Positions 34,401 to 41,369 of a DNA stretch of 41,890 nucleotides are shown piece after piece (within the stretch, counting starts at the first letter, position 1; each line of letters starts with the position of its first letter). The position numbers and the translations under genes were made by a program. This DNA comes from an uncultured Candidatus Poseidoniales archaeon (GTDB taxonomy: Archaea; Thermoplasmatota; Poseidoniia; Poseidoniales; Poseidoniaceae), in assembly GCA_902625885.1 (NCBI GenBank), contig CACODE010000013.1:1-41890 (forward strand), read 5' to 3'. A model generated the notes under the pieces. It ran no database searches. It was not told the origin of the DNA and saw only the letters and a list, made by a program, of their open reading frames with translations.

Positions 34401-37384
34401 GTAGCGTGCTACCCAACGCCAACATCCTCTTTTCCATCAACGGCCAACCTACCGGGTTTACAGCAACGGGCGGTGCCGTCGGCGTCAATGGCTTCTGGAA
34501 CGCCACGGTTCGACTCGGTGAATCCTTCGCAGCCGGTACGCATCTCATGGAGGCGACCTACATCCCCAACGTCAACTACTACGTTGGGTCAGAGGCCAAC
34601 GCCAGTTTCGACTCGCGCGGATTCTCGACGATGAACTTCGTTGTTCCTACCCTCGACGGCATCGGTCAACCGTCATTGAACGACCGGACGGAGCGAGGCA
34701 CGCCGGTGGAATTCTCCGTGCTGTTGCGTGACAACCAAGGCCTGCCGATGGCCAACCAGAGCGTCACCGTTTCCCTACCGGCCACGCTTTCAGGAAGCAC
34801 GCCGATACAAACAACGGTTCTCACCGCTTCCAACGGCTCGGCTTGGGGCAGCCTCACCGTTCCAAGCAACATGAGCGTCGGCCCAACCGACATCCACGCA
34901 GCCTACGCCGGTATTCCTGGAACAACGGGCATTGTTGGAACAAACACGAGCTCTCAATTCGTTGTCCTCGGCCAAACAGAGGTCGTCATCCAGCAAGCCC
35001 CAAGCGTGCTCGTCGCCGGTGATACCATGCTGGTGAACGGCACTTTGCTCGATGACCTTGGGCTTGTCCTCCAACGAGGCGACACACCTTCAACAGCCGT
35101 TGTTTACTTGCTGATCGATGGCGTTCCCGTAGCCAGCGTTGAAACAAGCAACGTGTCCGGAGCGTTCGCATTTGCTTACACATTGCCGGAAAATACCGCA
35201 GCAGGTCCTCATCAACTGTCCGTTGAATTCCGTGGCGGCCGCGAGTGGGTGGACCCCGTTGGTTCAGGTGATCTCAACAACCCCGAGTATTACATGCCAA
35301 GCTCCGCCACGGTCGAATTCAACGTTAGCGTCCCAACCAAGATTCTGCTCTTGACCGCTACCGGTGACGCCGACCGGGAAACCACCATGACCATCCAAGG
35401 CCGGTTGCTCGATGTCGTTGATAACCCACTCTCAGGTTTGACGGTTGAGATTTGGCTCGGAGGCCAATGGCTCACCAACACGACCACTGACGAGCTTGGA
35501 GAATTTTCTGCCGTTCACCCCGTACCTGCCGACGCACCGTTGGGTCCTGTGGTGCTCGAAACCAGGTTCACCGGTACCGTCGCTTACCTACCGAGCAACG
35601 CTTCTGGTACTTGGCAAATATACAGCCAAATCCTTGTCACGGTCGACGTCGAGTCTCCCTTAGCCGTTAACCAAACCGTCACCATCACAGGTGCCGTTCT
35701 GGACAACCAACTCAACGGGATACCAAACCACCAAGTTCAACTCGTGGTGGAAGGCATTGTCATTGCGACCTTGGACACGGATCAAAACGGCGATTACACC
35801 TACGACTGGGTCGTTCCTGACATCTTCGACTTCGGTACCCGTACGCTGGTCGCAGAGGTTGCGCCGCAAGGCTTCTACCGCAGCGGTGAAGGCAACACGA
35901 CGTTCTTCTTGTCCCACCGCTCGTGGGTCACCCTCCAGTTTGAGGATGGGACCGACGCAACCCGTGGCGATGTCTGGGCCATCAACGGCAGGCTTTACGA
36001 CTTTGACACCGTTGACCGGGACGGTTTGGTTGGTTTCGAACTCTCGATCAAGTTGGACGGGAACACGCTGTCCACCGTGACCACCGGCGTTGATGGTGCT
36101 TGGAACGCTGTGGTGCCGGCAACGTCGGACCTTGCTCGTGGTGAGCACACCATCACGGTTGAGTTTGCTGGAACGCAAGCGCACCTTCCAGCCGACGCCG
36201 AGAGTCGCGTGCATGTTTGGGCGAATCTATTGATTCAAATCGATGAGGTAGCGCAACCCAACTTTGTCACTCGCAACGACGGTTCGGTCAACACGATTTC
36301 GTTCACGGGTTCCGTCCGAGAGATCGGCGGGACAGGCGAGGTGTTCGAAAACCTCGTGATGTACATCGGGAACGGCTCCGACTGTCAGGGCGGGCGAGAA
36401 GGGGCGTTTTGTTTCGATTTGAACGGCCTCTCGTGGACCAACGGAAACTTCTCCCTGGACGCCACGGCTCCAAAAGAGTTGAGCGTAGGGGCACAAAGCG
36501 TCTTTATTGACATCGCCAGAAATGACACGCTCTACCTCAATGCTGCCAGCGTAAGTCAAAACATCTTTTTGCAGGTTGACGCCACCATTGACGTTGACAT
36601 CACACCCATTGTCGAAGACGAACAAGAAGATGTTATTGTGTCCTTAACCATTGAGGCTACAGACACCAAAGAGGGTGTCGAGAAGGTTCAGGTTTCGGTC
36701 TACATCTACAACGCCACAGGAGCCCAGATTCGGTCCCTCAGCAAAGAAACAACCGAAGACGGGACCGTCCGCTTTGAATTCAACAGCACGGATTCTTACG
36801 GTGATACGGACGCTCAGGGTGGACAAGTGACGCTCAAGATCACCATCGATGACCTCAAGCTTTCTCAACGAACACGGGACGACTTCAAAGCCCGAGACGA
36901 CGCTGGATTTGCGCCGGACTACATCTATGCCGAAGACCAAGCCGCTACACCATGGTGGTCTTACGGCATCGTTCTCTTGCTTGCGTCGATTGCCGTTGCC
37001 GGGGCTGTCTTGTATCGACGACGAAAACAGGCCGACGACTTGCTCAAAGATGCGGCTGAAGTCTTTGCTTACACGGCCGAGTTGCTGGCGGCAGGCGACG
37101 CCATTCGAGAAGCCATCTTTACCTGCTACCAAGACCTCTGCGGATTGCTCCAACAGCGTGGTTTCCTGCGACGGGACTTTGAGACGGTCCGTGAGTTCGA
37201 GTTCGCCATACGTCAAGCCATGCAGGGTGTTTCAGAGGATGCGCTGACGGCCCTTGACAACACGTTTGAAATGGCTCGCTACAGCCGAGAAGAAATGGGT
37301 CCGCAGCATCAGGATGTTGCGGTTCAGGCGTTGAACCGCATGAGCAGTGAAATCGCCCAGATGCAGTCCGTTCCGCAGCGCTAA
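28460..37384 (+). CDS. Giant surface protein: TSP3-type Ca-binding repeats, transglutaminase-like domain, Ig-like repeats, DUF4129-like cytoplasmic tail
   Basis: About 2,974 aa from ATG 28460 (GTG 28451 is also in frame). The order is as follows. A signal segment (LLLTVLMLTSTLASIQYSAV) comes first. Thrombospondin-type-3-like Asp-rich repeats (DxDxDG) cover about residues 48-730. A transglutaminase-like domain follows at about 900-1040, with Cys968 in GSCREFNTL and Asp1034 in IAFDPC. The HAW-type His is replaced, the site reading SSDVATWSEV with Ala1010. About 1,750 residues of Ig/carboxypeptidase-regulatory-like modules follow, then one membrane helix (YGIVLLLASIAVAGAVLY, about 2,836-2,855). 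A cytoplasmic DUF4129-like domain ends it (IREAIFTCYQDLCGLLQQRG, then FETVREFEFAI). It is probably a Ca-stabilised adhesin. It ends 3 bp from the stop of the convergent next gene. Confidence 0.88.
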   Translation: MRRGSKSNAAALRPALGGRKKALKSLLLTVLMLTSTLASIQYSAVNVQAASDQDGDGLTYGLEYLMNTQPNDPDSDNDGLPDGWEWKYGLDPLSSNGDDGAVADPDGDGMSNLQEYLYLQPTGWDNTNTASVLDNGVWWNGTIPVNDWNEEDALQFNQPGCGDSGADGTGNIILCDEDPVGNICTNGFDDDKDGFVDSADPDNDGDADCLSDDDDGDGVVDEDPAGWDTDGDGMSDGWEAANGLNATSPSNADGPNGDPDGDGLNNLLEFVNPTWTTMCGSSPCFRNGPDGAVTETTSPCDPVQGVGPGGCATYTAEVDGITSTNPQIADTDGDGLNDSYEALTLLTDPTSSDTDNDGISDGVEVNGAYGNPAQASDPRNNNTDGDAFDDGEEDTNFNGVLDPGETDPTRREDSGDADGDGIQNWEENLTCTLWNVADTDFGGIDDGQERNISHGTDPCDSLVNFETTFVQSLSGSRLEVGNGSGFNPGGGVGWYNVSGVWESFAYATVVNNILQGVSNTPSGTATQVANRNGSFCHTDAVNAGTLGSTQQYCDDDYEDSDGDGLADWQELLGTFGWFSNPSIADSDADGVNDFDEVQDNTDPNQPCTNLLDDDGDGINNYFENTTGCDLIYIGITNGSVDVWVTSSTAFDTDQGGVDDRSEYFDGTNPENDPSDDIQPDDFDGDGIPDAVENQTGTDWTNPDTDGGGMLDGDECPDIFWFLNCAGAPFDPFDPTDDIMNTGIVFYANNTSGVVDLNLEHRWRTITNDFYTGTSYAHLESVHPSEPLAVPVTNLTHLAPLSFSNSTVEWNVQYTQPITSAQLPAPSYYSNVSFYFEPTANISRTNDTHILNVDGGAVNQVVYQQPEYYFDWSTLAATTVPGQGYPYELLLDEEFTNASSELSLVRNVTFGVISDAGATDAYSTALALEDFITNGNASTEFKRNYNGSGTVSPVDVSLNILEAIKEGSCREFNTLFVTMARLAGLPARQVTGYIGGTWTGDGYAVYSSDVATWSEVRLQQNSANGNTDLGWIAFDPCPPPEEVEIVNQTISTMTVARDGTDTITVTGQLRYVANGTPVQDIRVFSYLTPVADAELVPGPGASQERLLDENITDANGTFTLKGFPGAPSAPGMHNIVVEHRQSGYVSTDGVIYDGFVNLTENATLNHTAPLAINAPIAGAGATTVLEGRLVLANEPIDEITNMPNQTVWLSYTSSVDGTQNLSTQTDTAGSFAFTLNLSESETRGNLSALLGFSGWQDTSVAGATPATFHLNPTTTSIVLNVTDAPNLTAIIEGPLGNNSQLLLGNDIWVNGSALSLGASPVALSGDLQFSIRANDSGDEWYEVFNLSVTGTFSVQFLLPTNVMVAAGEIETRLRFFPSTLPATDDADVSTGVPYFLQGLLTFQVQESAQVRGQNALLSVQINDHRGVPAGAEILGNYDFSFNGTWFNTTVDPTLDLLEVTLPLDANLRSGDYPIDISFNGSDFYQASAGNGTIRVMADIGWNLSIGQDWTFMGNSTRLFGDVYDAVYLTPVVNNSTLITVSLFTEQGPIDVAQSRLNNSTGAFDIPIAMPTNLPSDAYEFVVDFDFLTEAPVGGAYYTYVDPSVPPAPPTAISTLGGIITEVVVEAERSAYIVEMNDTITLTSKITDIADGSNITGASVDYIWDFGNTNVSLGTATTNSEGNASLPFTPSGIAPGYYDVGIVVQDDLTAALAAGNARRFGNLTVVNVTVQVTSDITLTAVPSTVTAGVPFRVVGQVDDGENASRGLISAVRLNVFWLENPDELLLSNFATQNNGSFNMTVPTDTAGNGTTRGPHTLVISVVNDSSPFYLTATAQSPVQVMGVSRLENLQPLNAIVINRGNTVNMSAKLVEASDMFAPLSNYEVGLRFHETWLSPQNSDGEGFANFSYSVPYDHPLGLIVVQMVFNGSTDLLATSANLTSITVRSLSVLVMDSITANPVAGTEFNISGQIVSDNGSGLVQRDGSVLPNANILFSINGQPTGFTATGGAVGVNGFWNATVRLGESFAAGTHLMEATYIPNVNYYVGSEANASFDSRGFSTMNFVVPTLDGIGQPSLNDRTERGTPVEFSVLLRDNQGLPMANQSVTVSLPATLSGSTPIQTTVLTASNGSAWGSLTVPSNMSVGPTDIHAAYAGIPGTTGIVGTNTSSQFVVLGQTEVVIQQAPSVLVAGDTMLVNGTLLDDLGLVLQRGDTPSTAVVYLLIDGVPVASVETSNVSGAFAFAYTLPENTAAGPHQLSVEFRGGREWVDPVGSGDLNNPEYYMPSSATVEFNVSVPTKILLLTATGDADRETTMTIQGRLLDVVDNPLSGLTVEIWLGGQWLTNTTTDELGEFSAVHPVPADAPLGPVVLETRFTGTVAYLPSNASGTWQIYSQILVTVDVESPLAVNQTVTITGAVLDNQLNGIPNHQVQLVVEGIVIATLDTDQNGDYTYDWVVPDIFDFGTRTLVAEVAPQGFYRSGEGNTTFFLSHRSWVTLQFEDGTDATRGDVWAINGRLYDFDTVDRDGLVGFELSIKLDGNTLSTVTTGVDGAWNAVVPATSDLARGEHTITVEFAGTQAHLPADAESRVHVWANLLIQIDEVAQPNFVTRNDGSVNTISFTGSVREIGGTGEVFENLVMYIGNGSDCQGGREGAFCFDLNGLSWTNGNFSLDATAPKELSVGAQSVFIDIARNDTLYLNAASVSQNIFLQVDATIDVDITPIVEDEQEDVIVSLTIEATDTKEGVEKVQVSVYIYNATGAQIRSLSKETTEDGTVRFEFNSTDSYGDTDAQGGQVTLKITIDDLKLSQRTRDDFKARDDAGFAPDYIYAEDQAATPWWSYGIVLLLASIAVAGAVLYRRRKQADDLLKDAAEVFAYTAELLAAGDAIREAIFTCYQDLCGLLQQRGFLRRDFETVREFEFAIRQAMQGVSEDALTALDNTFEMARYSREEMGPQHQDVAVQALNRMSSEIAQMQSVPQR

Positions 37385-37387
37385 GGC

Positions 37388-37858
37388 TCACCATCTCAGG
37401 ACGAGGTGCCCTTCTGTGAAAGTTGCCGTAAGGGAAGCTGAGGCATCGTTTGGTAGCGGCAATTCTCGGACCAGATTCGGACCTTCAGGATCTTCGACAT
37501 CGAGTTTGACCAGTGTGGCGTCTTGGGTTTGTTTGACGTGCAACTGAACCGCTTTTTCATCCGTGCCGAGCAGCGGAATACTGAGGCCATCGGGGTTCAA
37601 TCGCCCGTTGATGCCCTCAACAACCCATGCAAGGGCGCGTTCGGGATGGTGTTCTGCCAACCCGGTCTCAGGAAGCATGCCCGCTGTGATGAGAACTTCG
37701 GTGTGGCGCTGACGAACCTCCTCAAGGTGGTCAACATGGGTGTCAAAATGCGCTTGTAGGGTGGCTGCATCCGCCCTCAACCCGTCAATTGAGGGCGTTT
37801 TTGTTCCTGATGAAGCGCCTTCTTTTACTTCAATGTCTAGGGCAACCCAATCATCCAT
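37388..37858 (-). CDS. Hypothetical protein, 156 aa
   Basis: I do not recognise a family. The ATG at 37858 (MDDWVALDIEVKEG) is favoured over the TTG at 37933, which would overlap the end of the helicase gene. The middle holds a charged helix (AATLQAHFDTHVDHLEEVRQ), then EHHPERALAWVVEGINGRLN. The C-terminal half is beta-rich (KAVQLHVKQTQDATLVKLDV and LTATFTEGHLVLRW). No signal or membrane segment is seen. It follows the XPD-like helicase on the same strand and may be co-transcribed with it. Its stop lies 3 bp from that of the convergent giant surface-protein gene. Confidence 0.65.
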   Translation of the reverse strand: MDDWVALDIEVKEGASSGTKTPSIDGLRADAATLQAHFDTHVDHLEEVRQRHTEVLITAGMLPETGLAEHHPERALAWVVEGINGRLNPDGLSIPLLGTDEKAVQLHVKQTQDATLVKLDVEDPEGPNLVRELPLPNDASASLTATFTEGHLVLRW

Positions 37859-37901
37859 GCGCCATGGAACTGGTGAGCCCAAATGAACCTTCGGACGTCT
37901 C

Positions 37902-39974
37902 TCATTCGTGCTCAAGTGTTTCGTCGCGCTCAACCTTTGCGAAAAAACGGCGAGCGAACCGGTGGGTGGCCTCGCTATTTTCTGCTTCGTACATTCGCAA
38001 ATCTGCAGGGAAACATTTCGTGTAGGTTCTGTCCGTCACCCGCCGGTCAAGCAACAGGACAAGCGCCCTGTCTGCAACGGACCGTATCGGTCGACCCATG
38101 GCCTGCAATATCGAGTTGATCGCCGGTTGCGATACCGTGTACCGCCAAGCCAAATTTCGGCCAAAGCGCTCCTCAGCATAAGATTTCAACGCTTTTGAGA
38201 GGACAGACGGTGGTGAGTTGGGTATGCCGATGCACACCACGGCGTCCAGAGCGCCGCTGTGATAGTCCACGCCCTCGGATAGCCGGGCGCCAAACACGCC
38301 GGCGAGTAACACTTTGCCACCCGCCGCTTTCTGTTCCAACAACCGGTCCACGATTTTATCAAGATCGTTTTTGGTCCAATCGCGGTCCTCTTTCATCACC
38401 TGCCGAACACCTTTGAAATTGGCATCGAGGACGATTTCGTTGAGCATGGCGTACGATGGGGCGAAAATAGCAACGTTGCCCGGCGATGCATCGATGAGGC
38501 CCTGAATGTGGTTGCGAATGTGCTGCGTGTTGCTCGCCCCGCGCTCCGTGTATTTCGTCGTCACGTTGCTTCCTACGACAACAGGACGGCGTTTTGCGGC
38601 AAAGGGTGAGGGATAGGCTTTGGTTGTCGTGTTGTTTGCAGGCAAGGCGAGCAGATGGGCGTACATTTCGGGTGGGTAAAGGGTGCCCGACATCAGCAGC
38701 GAGCCGCCCGACTGTTCAAACACGGGCTTTGAAACCAGCCCCGGATCAAGCAGGTGCATGGTCAGTTTTCCTTCGCGACCTTTGGGTGAAAAGACGATGC
38801 ATAGGGCGGTGGTTTGGCCAAAGCGATGAACCGATTGCAGAATGTGGCCCACCCTGTGGGCATCCGGTTCGGACGTCTCTTCATCGCTTTCTGCTTCGAC
38901 CTGAACGGTGAACAGCGTGCTGGCCAATTGAGCAAGCCGATCCTCTTTGGCAGGGTGTTGGGTTGTTTCGCCGGTCGTGCTGATGCGCATCTGGCCTGTC
39001 AACCCTTCAACCTCATCGCAGGCCGTGTGCAACAGACCGGTAAAATCGTCGATTTCAACCCGGAGTTCCTCTTCCTCGGGTGTCGTTTCGTGATAAGTTG
39101 AGAAGCGAGCGGTAAGTTTCGCTCTGTAGGCCTTGATGACTTCAAAACTCCAACGCACGGCCTCAAGCAGTTGAGTCGTTGACGGGGAAGGGTCTCGCTT
39201 CACGGCGTTCTCAAGGTTGCCCATGTGCTCTTCAAGCTCCATTGCTGCGTTTCGCACGATGGTCGGCGTGATGACGCGTTCCATGGTCATACGAATGCGG
39301 TCGGGGAGGTTGTGCGCCTCGTCGATGATGATGAGGCTGTTTTGGAGCGTGACACCCATCGCTGGCAAGGAACTTTCCCGAACCTGTTCGGCGAACACGT
39401 GGTTGTAATCGCACACCAGAATATCGGCTTCTTTTACCGTTGAGCGGCAGGTCTGCCAAGCACAAACGCCGACGGACTTGGCCCGGACAAGGGTCTCTTC
39501 AACGTGACGTGGCTGGTGGAGAATAAACGACTTCAACGACTCTTTACGCTCAAATTTTGTCGCCTCTTCGCTCCCTGTTTCGCACATGCAACGGCCCGTG
39601 AACGGGTCCAACACTTCGCACATGGATTCCCGTCCGATAACGTCAACCACCCGAAGCGGGTAATCTTCGCCAGGAAGGTTTGCGTTTATTTTTCTCACCG
39701 TGTCAACCACAATTTTGTGTTGGGACTGGCGTCCGGTCAGAAAGAGCACGTGGGTTCTCACGGAACGTTGGCGCGCAACTTCAACGGCAGCAGCCAGCGC
39801 CGCTGCGGTCTTTCCAATACCGGTTGGTGCCGCAGCGACATGAAACCCACGTTCGGAAAGCGCCAGCGTGGCGTCGGCGATCATCTCTGATTGTCCGGGG
39901 CGAGGTTGCGGGTGAGCAAGAAACGGTGTCTTGCTGGAACGAGCACCGTTCAACGCTTCGTTCATAGGAGGCAT
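37902..39974 (-). CDS. XPD/Rad3-DinG family iron-sulfur DNA helicase
   Basis: A 690-aa superfamily-2 5'-3' helicase. Walker A is AAPTGIGKTAAAL (from residue 48). The iron-sulfur insert supplies cysteines at C119 (SMCEVLD), C129/C131 (GRCMCE), C171 and C176 (GVCAWQTC). The DEAH box is LIIIDEAHNLPD. Later motifs include GGSLLMSGTLYPPEMY, GARLSEGVDY (motif V) and AMGRPIRSVADRALVLLLDRR (motif VI). The domain order and iron-sulfur cluster match archaeal XPD; DinG is the bacterial counterpart. It should unwind damaged or branched DNA in repair. The ATG at 39974 follows an AGGAGGG site by about 10 bases and sits in a GGCATGCC palindrome. The unknown 156-aa gene follows on the same strand. Confidence 0.9.
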   Translation of the reverse strand: MPPMNEALNGARSSKTPFLAHPQPRPGQSEMIADATLALSERGFHVAAAPTGIGKTAAALAAAVEVARQRSVRTHVLFLTGRQSQHKIVVDTVRKINANLPGEDYPLRVVDVIGRESMCEVLDPFTGRCMCETGSEEATKFERKESLKSFILHQPRHVEETLVRAKSVGVCAWQTCRSTVKEADILVCDYNHVFAEQVRESSLPAMGVTLQNSLIIIDEAHNLPDRIRMTMERVITPTIVRNAAMELEEHMGNLENAVKRDPSPSTTQLLEAVRWSFEVIKAYRAKLTARFSTYHETTPEEEELRVEIDDFTGLLHTACDEVEGLTGQMRISTTGETTQHPAKEDRLAQLASTLFTVQVEAESDEETSEPDAHRVGHILQSVHRFGQTTALCIVFSPKGREGKLTMHLLDPGLVSKPVFEQSGGSLLMSGTLYPPEMYAHLLALPANNTTTKAYPSPFAAKRRPVVVGSNVTTKYTERGASNTQHIRNHIQGLIDASPGNVAIFAPSYAMLNEIVLDANFKGVRQVMKEDRDWTKNDLDKIVDRLLEQKAAGGKVLLAGVFGARLSEGVDYHSGALDAVVCIGIPNSPPSVLSKALKSYAEERFGRNLAWRYTVSQPAINSILQAMGRPIRSVADRALVLLLDRRVTDRTYTKCFPADLRMYEAENSEATHRFARRFFAKVERDETLEHE

Positions 39975-40007
39975 GCCACGGCGACCCTCCTAAAGGATTG
40001 GCATGAA

Positions 40008-40249
40008 GGTCACAGGTTTGACCGCTTGAACTCGGTGTGCCCAGAAATGTGGGGGCTGGGCACGGTGGAACCACCACATCAACTGATGGGAGTGGAATCT
40101 GGGCCTCCCTGGCCGTCGTCCAGGGAAGCGTGTGGGGGTGTTTGGTTTTGGGAACCAAGGCCAAGGCGTGCACGACGGGCACGCTCACACAGCGAGACAA
40201 AGCTTCGCAAAACAGGCCGGGCCTGCGAAGCCTCAAGGGTGGCATCACC
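40008..40249 (+). ncRNA. Candidate structured non-coding RNA with kissing loops and a pseudoknot
   Basis: The gene-free gap 39975-40303 contains a chain of perfect hairpins. They are: 40008-40012/40019-40023 (5 bp); 40037-40044/40056-40063 (8 bp); 40106-40112/40120-40126 (7 bp); 40142-40147/40153-40158 (6 bp); 40166-40171/40179-40184 (6 bp); 40202-40209/40224-40231 (8 bp); and GGTG-GCAT-CACC at 40238-40249. Helix 40130-40134/40186-40190 encloses two of them. Loop CCGTCGT (40113-40119) is the exact complement of loop ACGACGG (40172-40178), a 7-bp kissing interaction. Loop bases ATGTGG (40047-40052) can pair with CCACAT (40074-40079), making a pseudoknot. Three stems extend by a T-G pair only when read as plus strand (40036/40064, 40141/40159, 40165/40185), which favours that strand. 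RNase P and SRP signature sequences are not seen. No clear promoter; family unknown. Confidence 0.6.
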
Positions 40250-40303
40250 AAGGTTGTATCCTGAGTTTTGCCAATTCATCCCATCCCCTCCAGTCTCTCA
40301 CCA

Positions 40304-40678
40304 TCATTCTTGGTATTCGCTGCGTCGTATCGTTGAAGCCCTGGACGCCTCCACGGCTTCTTCGAGTGTGTTATCGATCGGTGCCATTTCAGCAACGGCT
40401 CGCTTGATGTAGAGTTTGAGCCCCTCTTGGGCTGCGTGCTCCGGGGTTATGCCCCCGAGTTCATACAGCTGACCCAGACGTTGCTGATCAGCTCTGCCGA
40501 GCGGTATTCGAATGGACCTCATGTCCGCCAACTTTGGTTGGTTGTGAAGGAACTCCTGAATGGCCAGTCGTACGACATCGGAGCGATTTCGGGCCCCGTC
40601 AATGCCTATTCGGGCATCCAACAGGGCGAGATCCTCCTCAGTAATTCTGAGCGAGACGGCGCTGGTTGGCTGGTTCAT
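40304..40678 (-). CDS. Ribbon-helix-helix (CopG-like) DNA-binding regulator
   Basis: A 124-aa protein starting at ATG 40678 after a GAGGAAGTGG ribosome-binding site. Residues 6-45 fit a ribbon-helix-helix domain: a strand (AVSLRITEEDLALLDARIG), then a helix with RSDVVRLAIQEFL. The C-terminal part (MRSIRIPLGRADQQRLGQLY, then GGITPEHAAQEGLKLYIKRA) looks like a second, similar strand-helix-helix unit, so the protein may be a tandem RHH. It is probably a transcription regulator. The longer frame to 40816 covers the promoter and is rejected. The likely structured RNA and the helicase gene lie downstream on the same side. Confidence 0.85.
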   Translation of the reverse strand: MNQPTSAVSLRITEEDLALLDARIGIDGARNRSDVVRLAIQEFLHNQPKLADMRSIRIPLGRADQQRLGQLYELGGITPEHAAQEGLKLYIKRAVAEMAPIDNTLEEAVEASRASTIRRSEYQE

Positions 40679-40714
40679 TCCACTTCCTCGTAAACCTAGA
40701 CAAGAACGGTCGGG

Positions 40715-40721
40715 ATATAAA
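40715..40721 (-). promoter_or_regulatory. TATA box of the RHH regulator gene
   Basis: Read on the minus strand this is TTTATAT in the context ACGTTTATATCCC, about 37-43 bp upstream of the ATG at 40678. Transcription would start about 25 bp downstream, leaving a short leader that carries the GAGGAAGTGG ribosome-binding site. It is one of the clearest TATA boxes in the window. Confidence 0.55.
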
Positions 40722-40824
40722 CGTATTGCATATGATGACAAATTGTAATTTTCTGTAATACAACCGTGTGTGAGTCGCTCATGGGCCCCGAAGTTTGAAA
40801 GACAAGTCGCCAGCAACCACCACC

Positions 40825-41268
40825 ATGACCCTCACCCCAAGCCGTGGCCTCTACCTCTACCTCGAAACGATGCGAATCGCTTTTGATGACGCCATCGTTA
40901 CCGACGATGAGGCCCAAATTCTACGCATTCTTGCTCAAGCGCTTGGTGTTGCGCCCTCGGACACGGCCGAATGCCGAGCGGTTGTTGCGGGTGAGGTGGC
41001 CTCGCCTTTTGACGACGGTTCAGAGTTTGGCGGTCACCAAGTCGGTGATGCGACCACCTACCAATCAGCTCTCATAGCAGCCCTAGATGACGATATCATC
41101 AGCGAGGACGAGTGGGCCATGCTGGATCATCTTCGCCACATCATCGGTTTGCAAGCCGACGAGCACGCCCTCATCGAGGAATCCATTCGGGCCATGAGCG
41201 AAGTTGATGAGCTCGGCCAACGCCGTGTGGAGCGACTCGAAAGGTACCTCACCGTGTGCACGTTTTGA
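40825..41268 (+). CDS. Small acidic protein with two TerB-like helical repeats
   Basis: A 147-aa protein from ATG 40825; the frame also opens at a TTG at 40795. Two similar segments are visible: AFDDAIVTDDEAQILRILAQ near residue 18 and ALDDDIISEDEWAMLDHLRH near residue 88. Each has an acidic turn (D-D-x-I-x-x-D/E-D-E) followed by an amphipathic helix. This recalls TerB-like or EF-hand-like domains. No membrane segment is seen. It is divergent from the RHH regulator and precedes gdhA by about 107 bp on the same strand. The function is unknown. Confidence 0.65.
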   Translation: MTLTPSRGLYLYLETMRIAFDDAIVTDDEAQILRILAQALGVAPSDTAECRAVVAGEVASPFDDGSEFGGHQVGDATTYQSALIAALDDDIISEDEWAMLDHLRHIIGLQADEHALIEESIRAMSEVDELGQRRVERLERYLTVCTF

Positions 41269-41352
41269 CCGCCAATTAAACCGCCCAAACCGGTTGACTG
41301 GGAGGGGGTAATAGGGCAACCATTAGAAAGGGTACGCGTGAGGACTGGACAA

Positions 41353-41368
41353 TACACCGAGCGGTGTA
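41353..41368 (+). promoter_or_regulatory. Palindrome upstream of gdhA (putative operator)
   Basis: TACACCG-AG-CGGTGTA is a perfect inverted repeat with 7-bp arms, ending 7 bp before the first gdhA ATG. The position between promoter and ribosome-binding site suits a repressor site or a short mRNA hairpin. It does not match the GGAA-N6-TTCC site known for NrpR. Confidence 0.45.
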
Positions 41369-41369
41369 A

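Noticed and set aside
37859-37933. TTG start giving a 181-aa version of the protein at 37388-37858
   Set aside because: It would overlap the helicase 3' end by 32 bp, and the ATG at 37858 gives a better N-terminus.
40008-40249. RNase P RNA, SRP RNA or tRNA as identity of the structured element
   Set aside because: The conserved RNase P GAGGAAAGUC and the SRP domain loop (GGUCCGGAAGG-like) are absent on both strands, and no cloverleaf can be drawn.
40079-40279. 66-codon minus-strand frame (MNWQNSGYNLGDATLEASQA...) with a good GGAGGGG site before its ATG
   Set aside because: It overlaps the hairpin array almost entirely, its composition looks like stem-derived sequence, and no domain is recognisable. 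The structured-RNA reading explains more of the sequence, but codon conservation in relatives could revive it.
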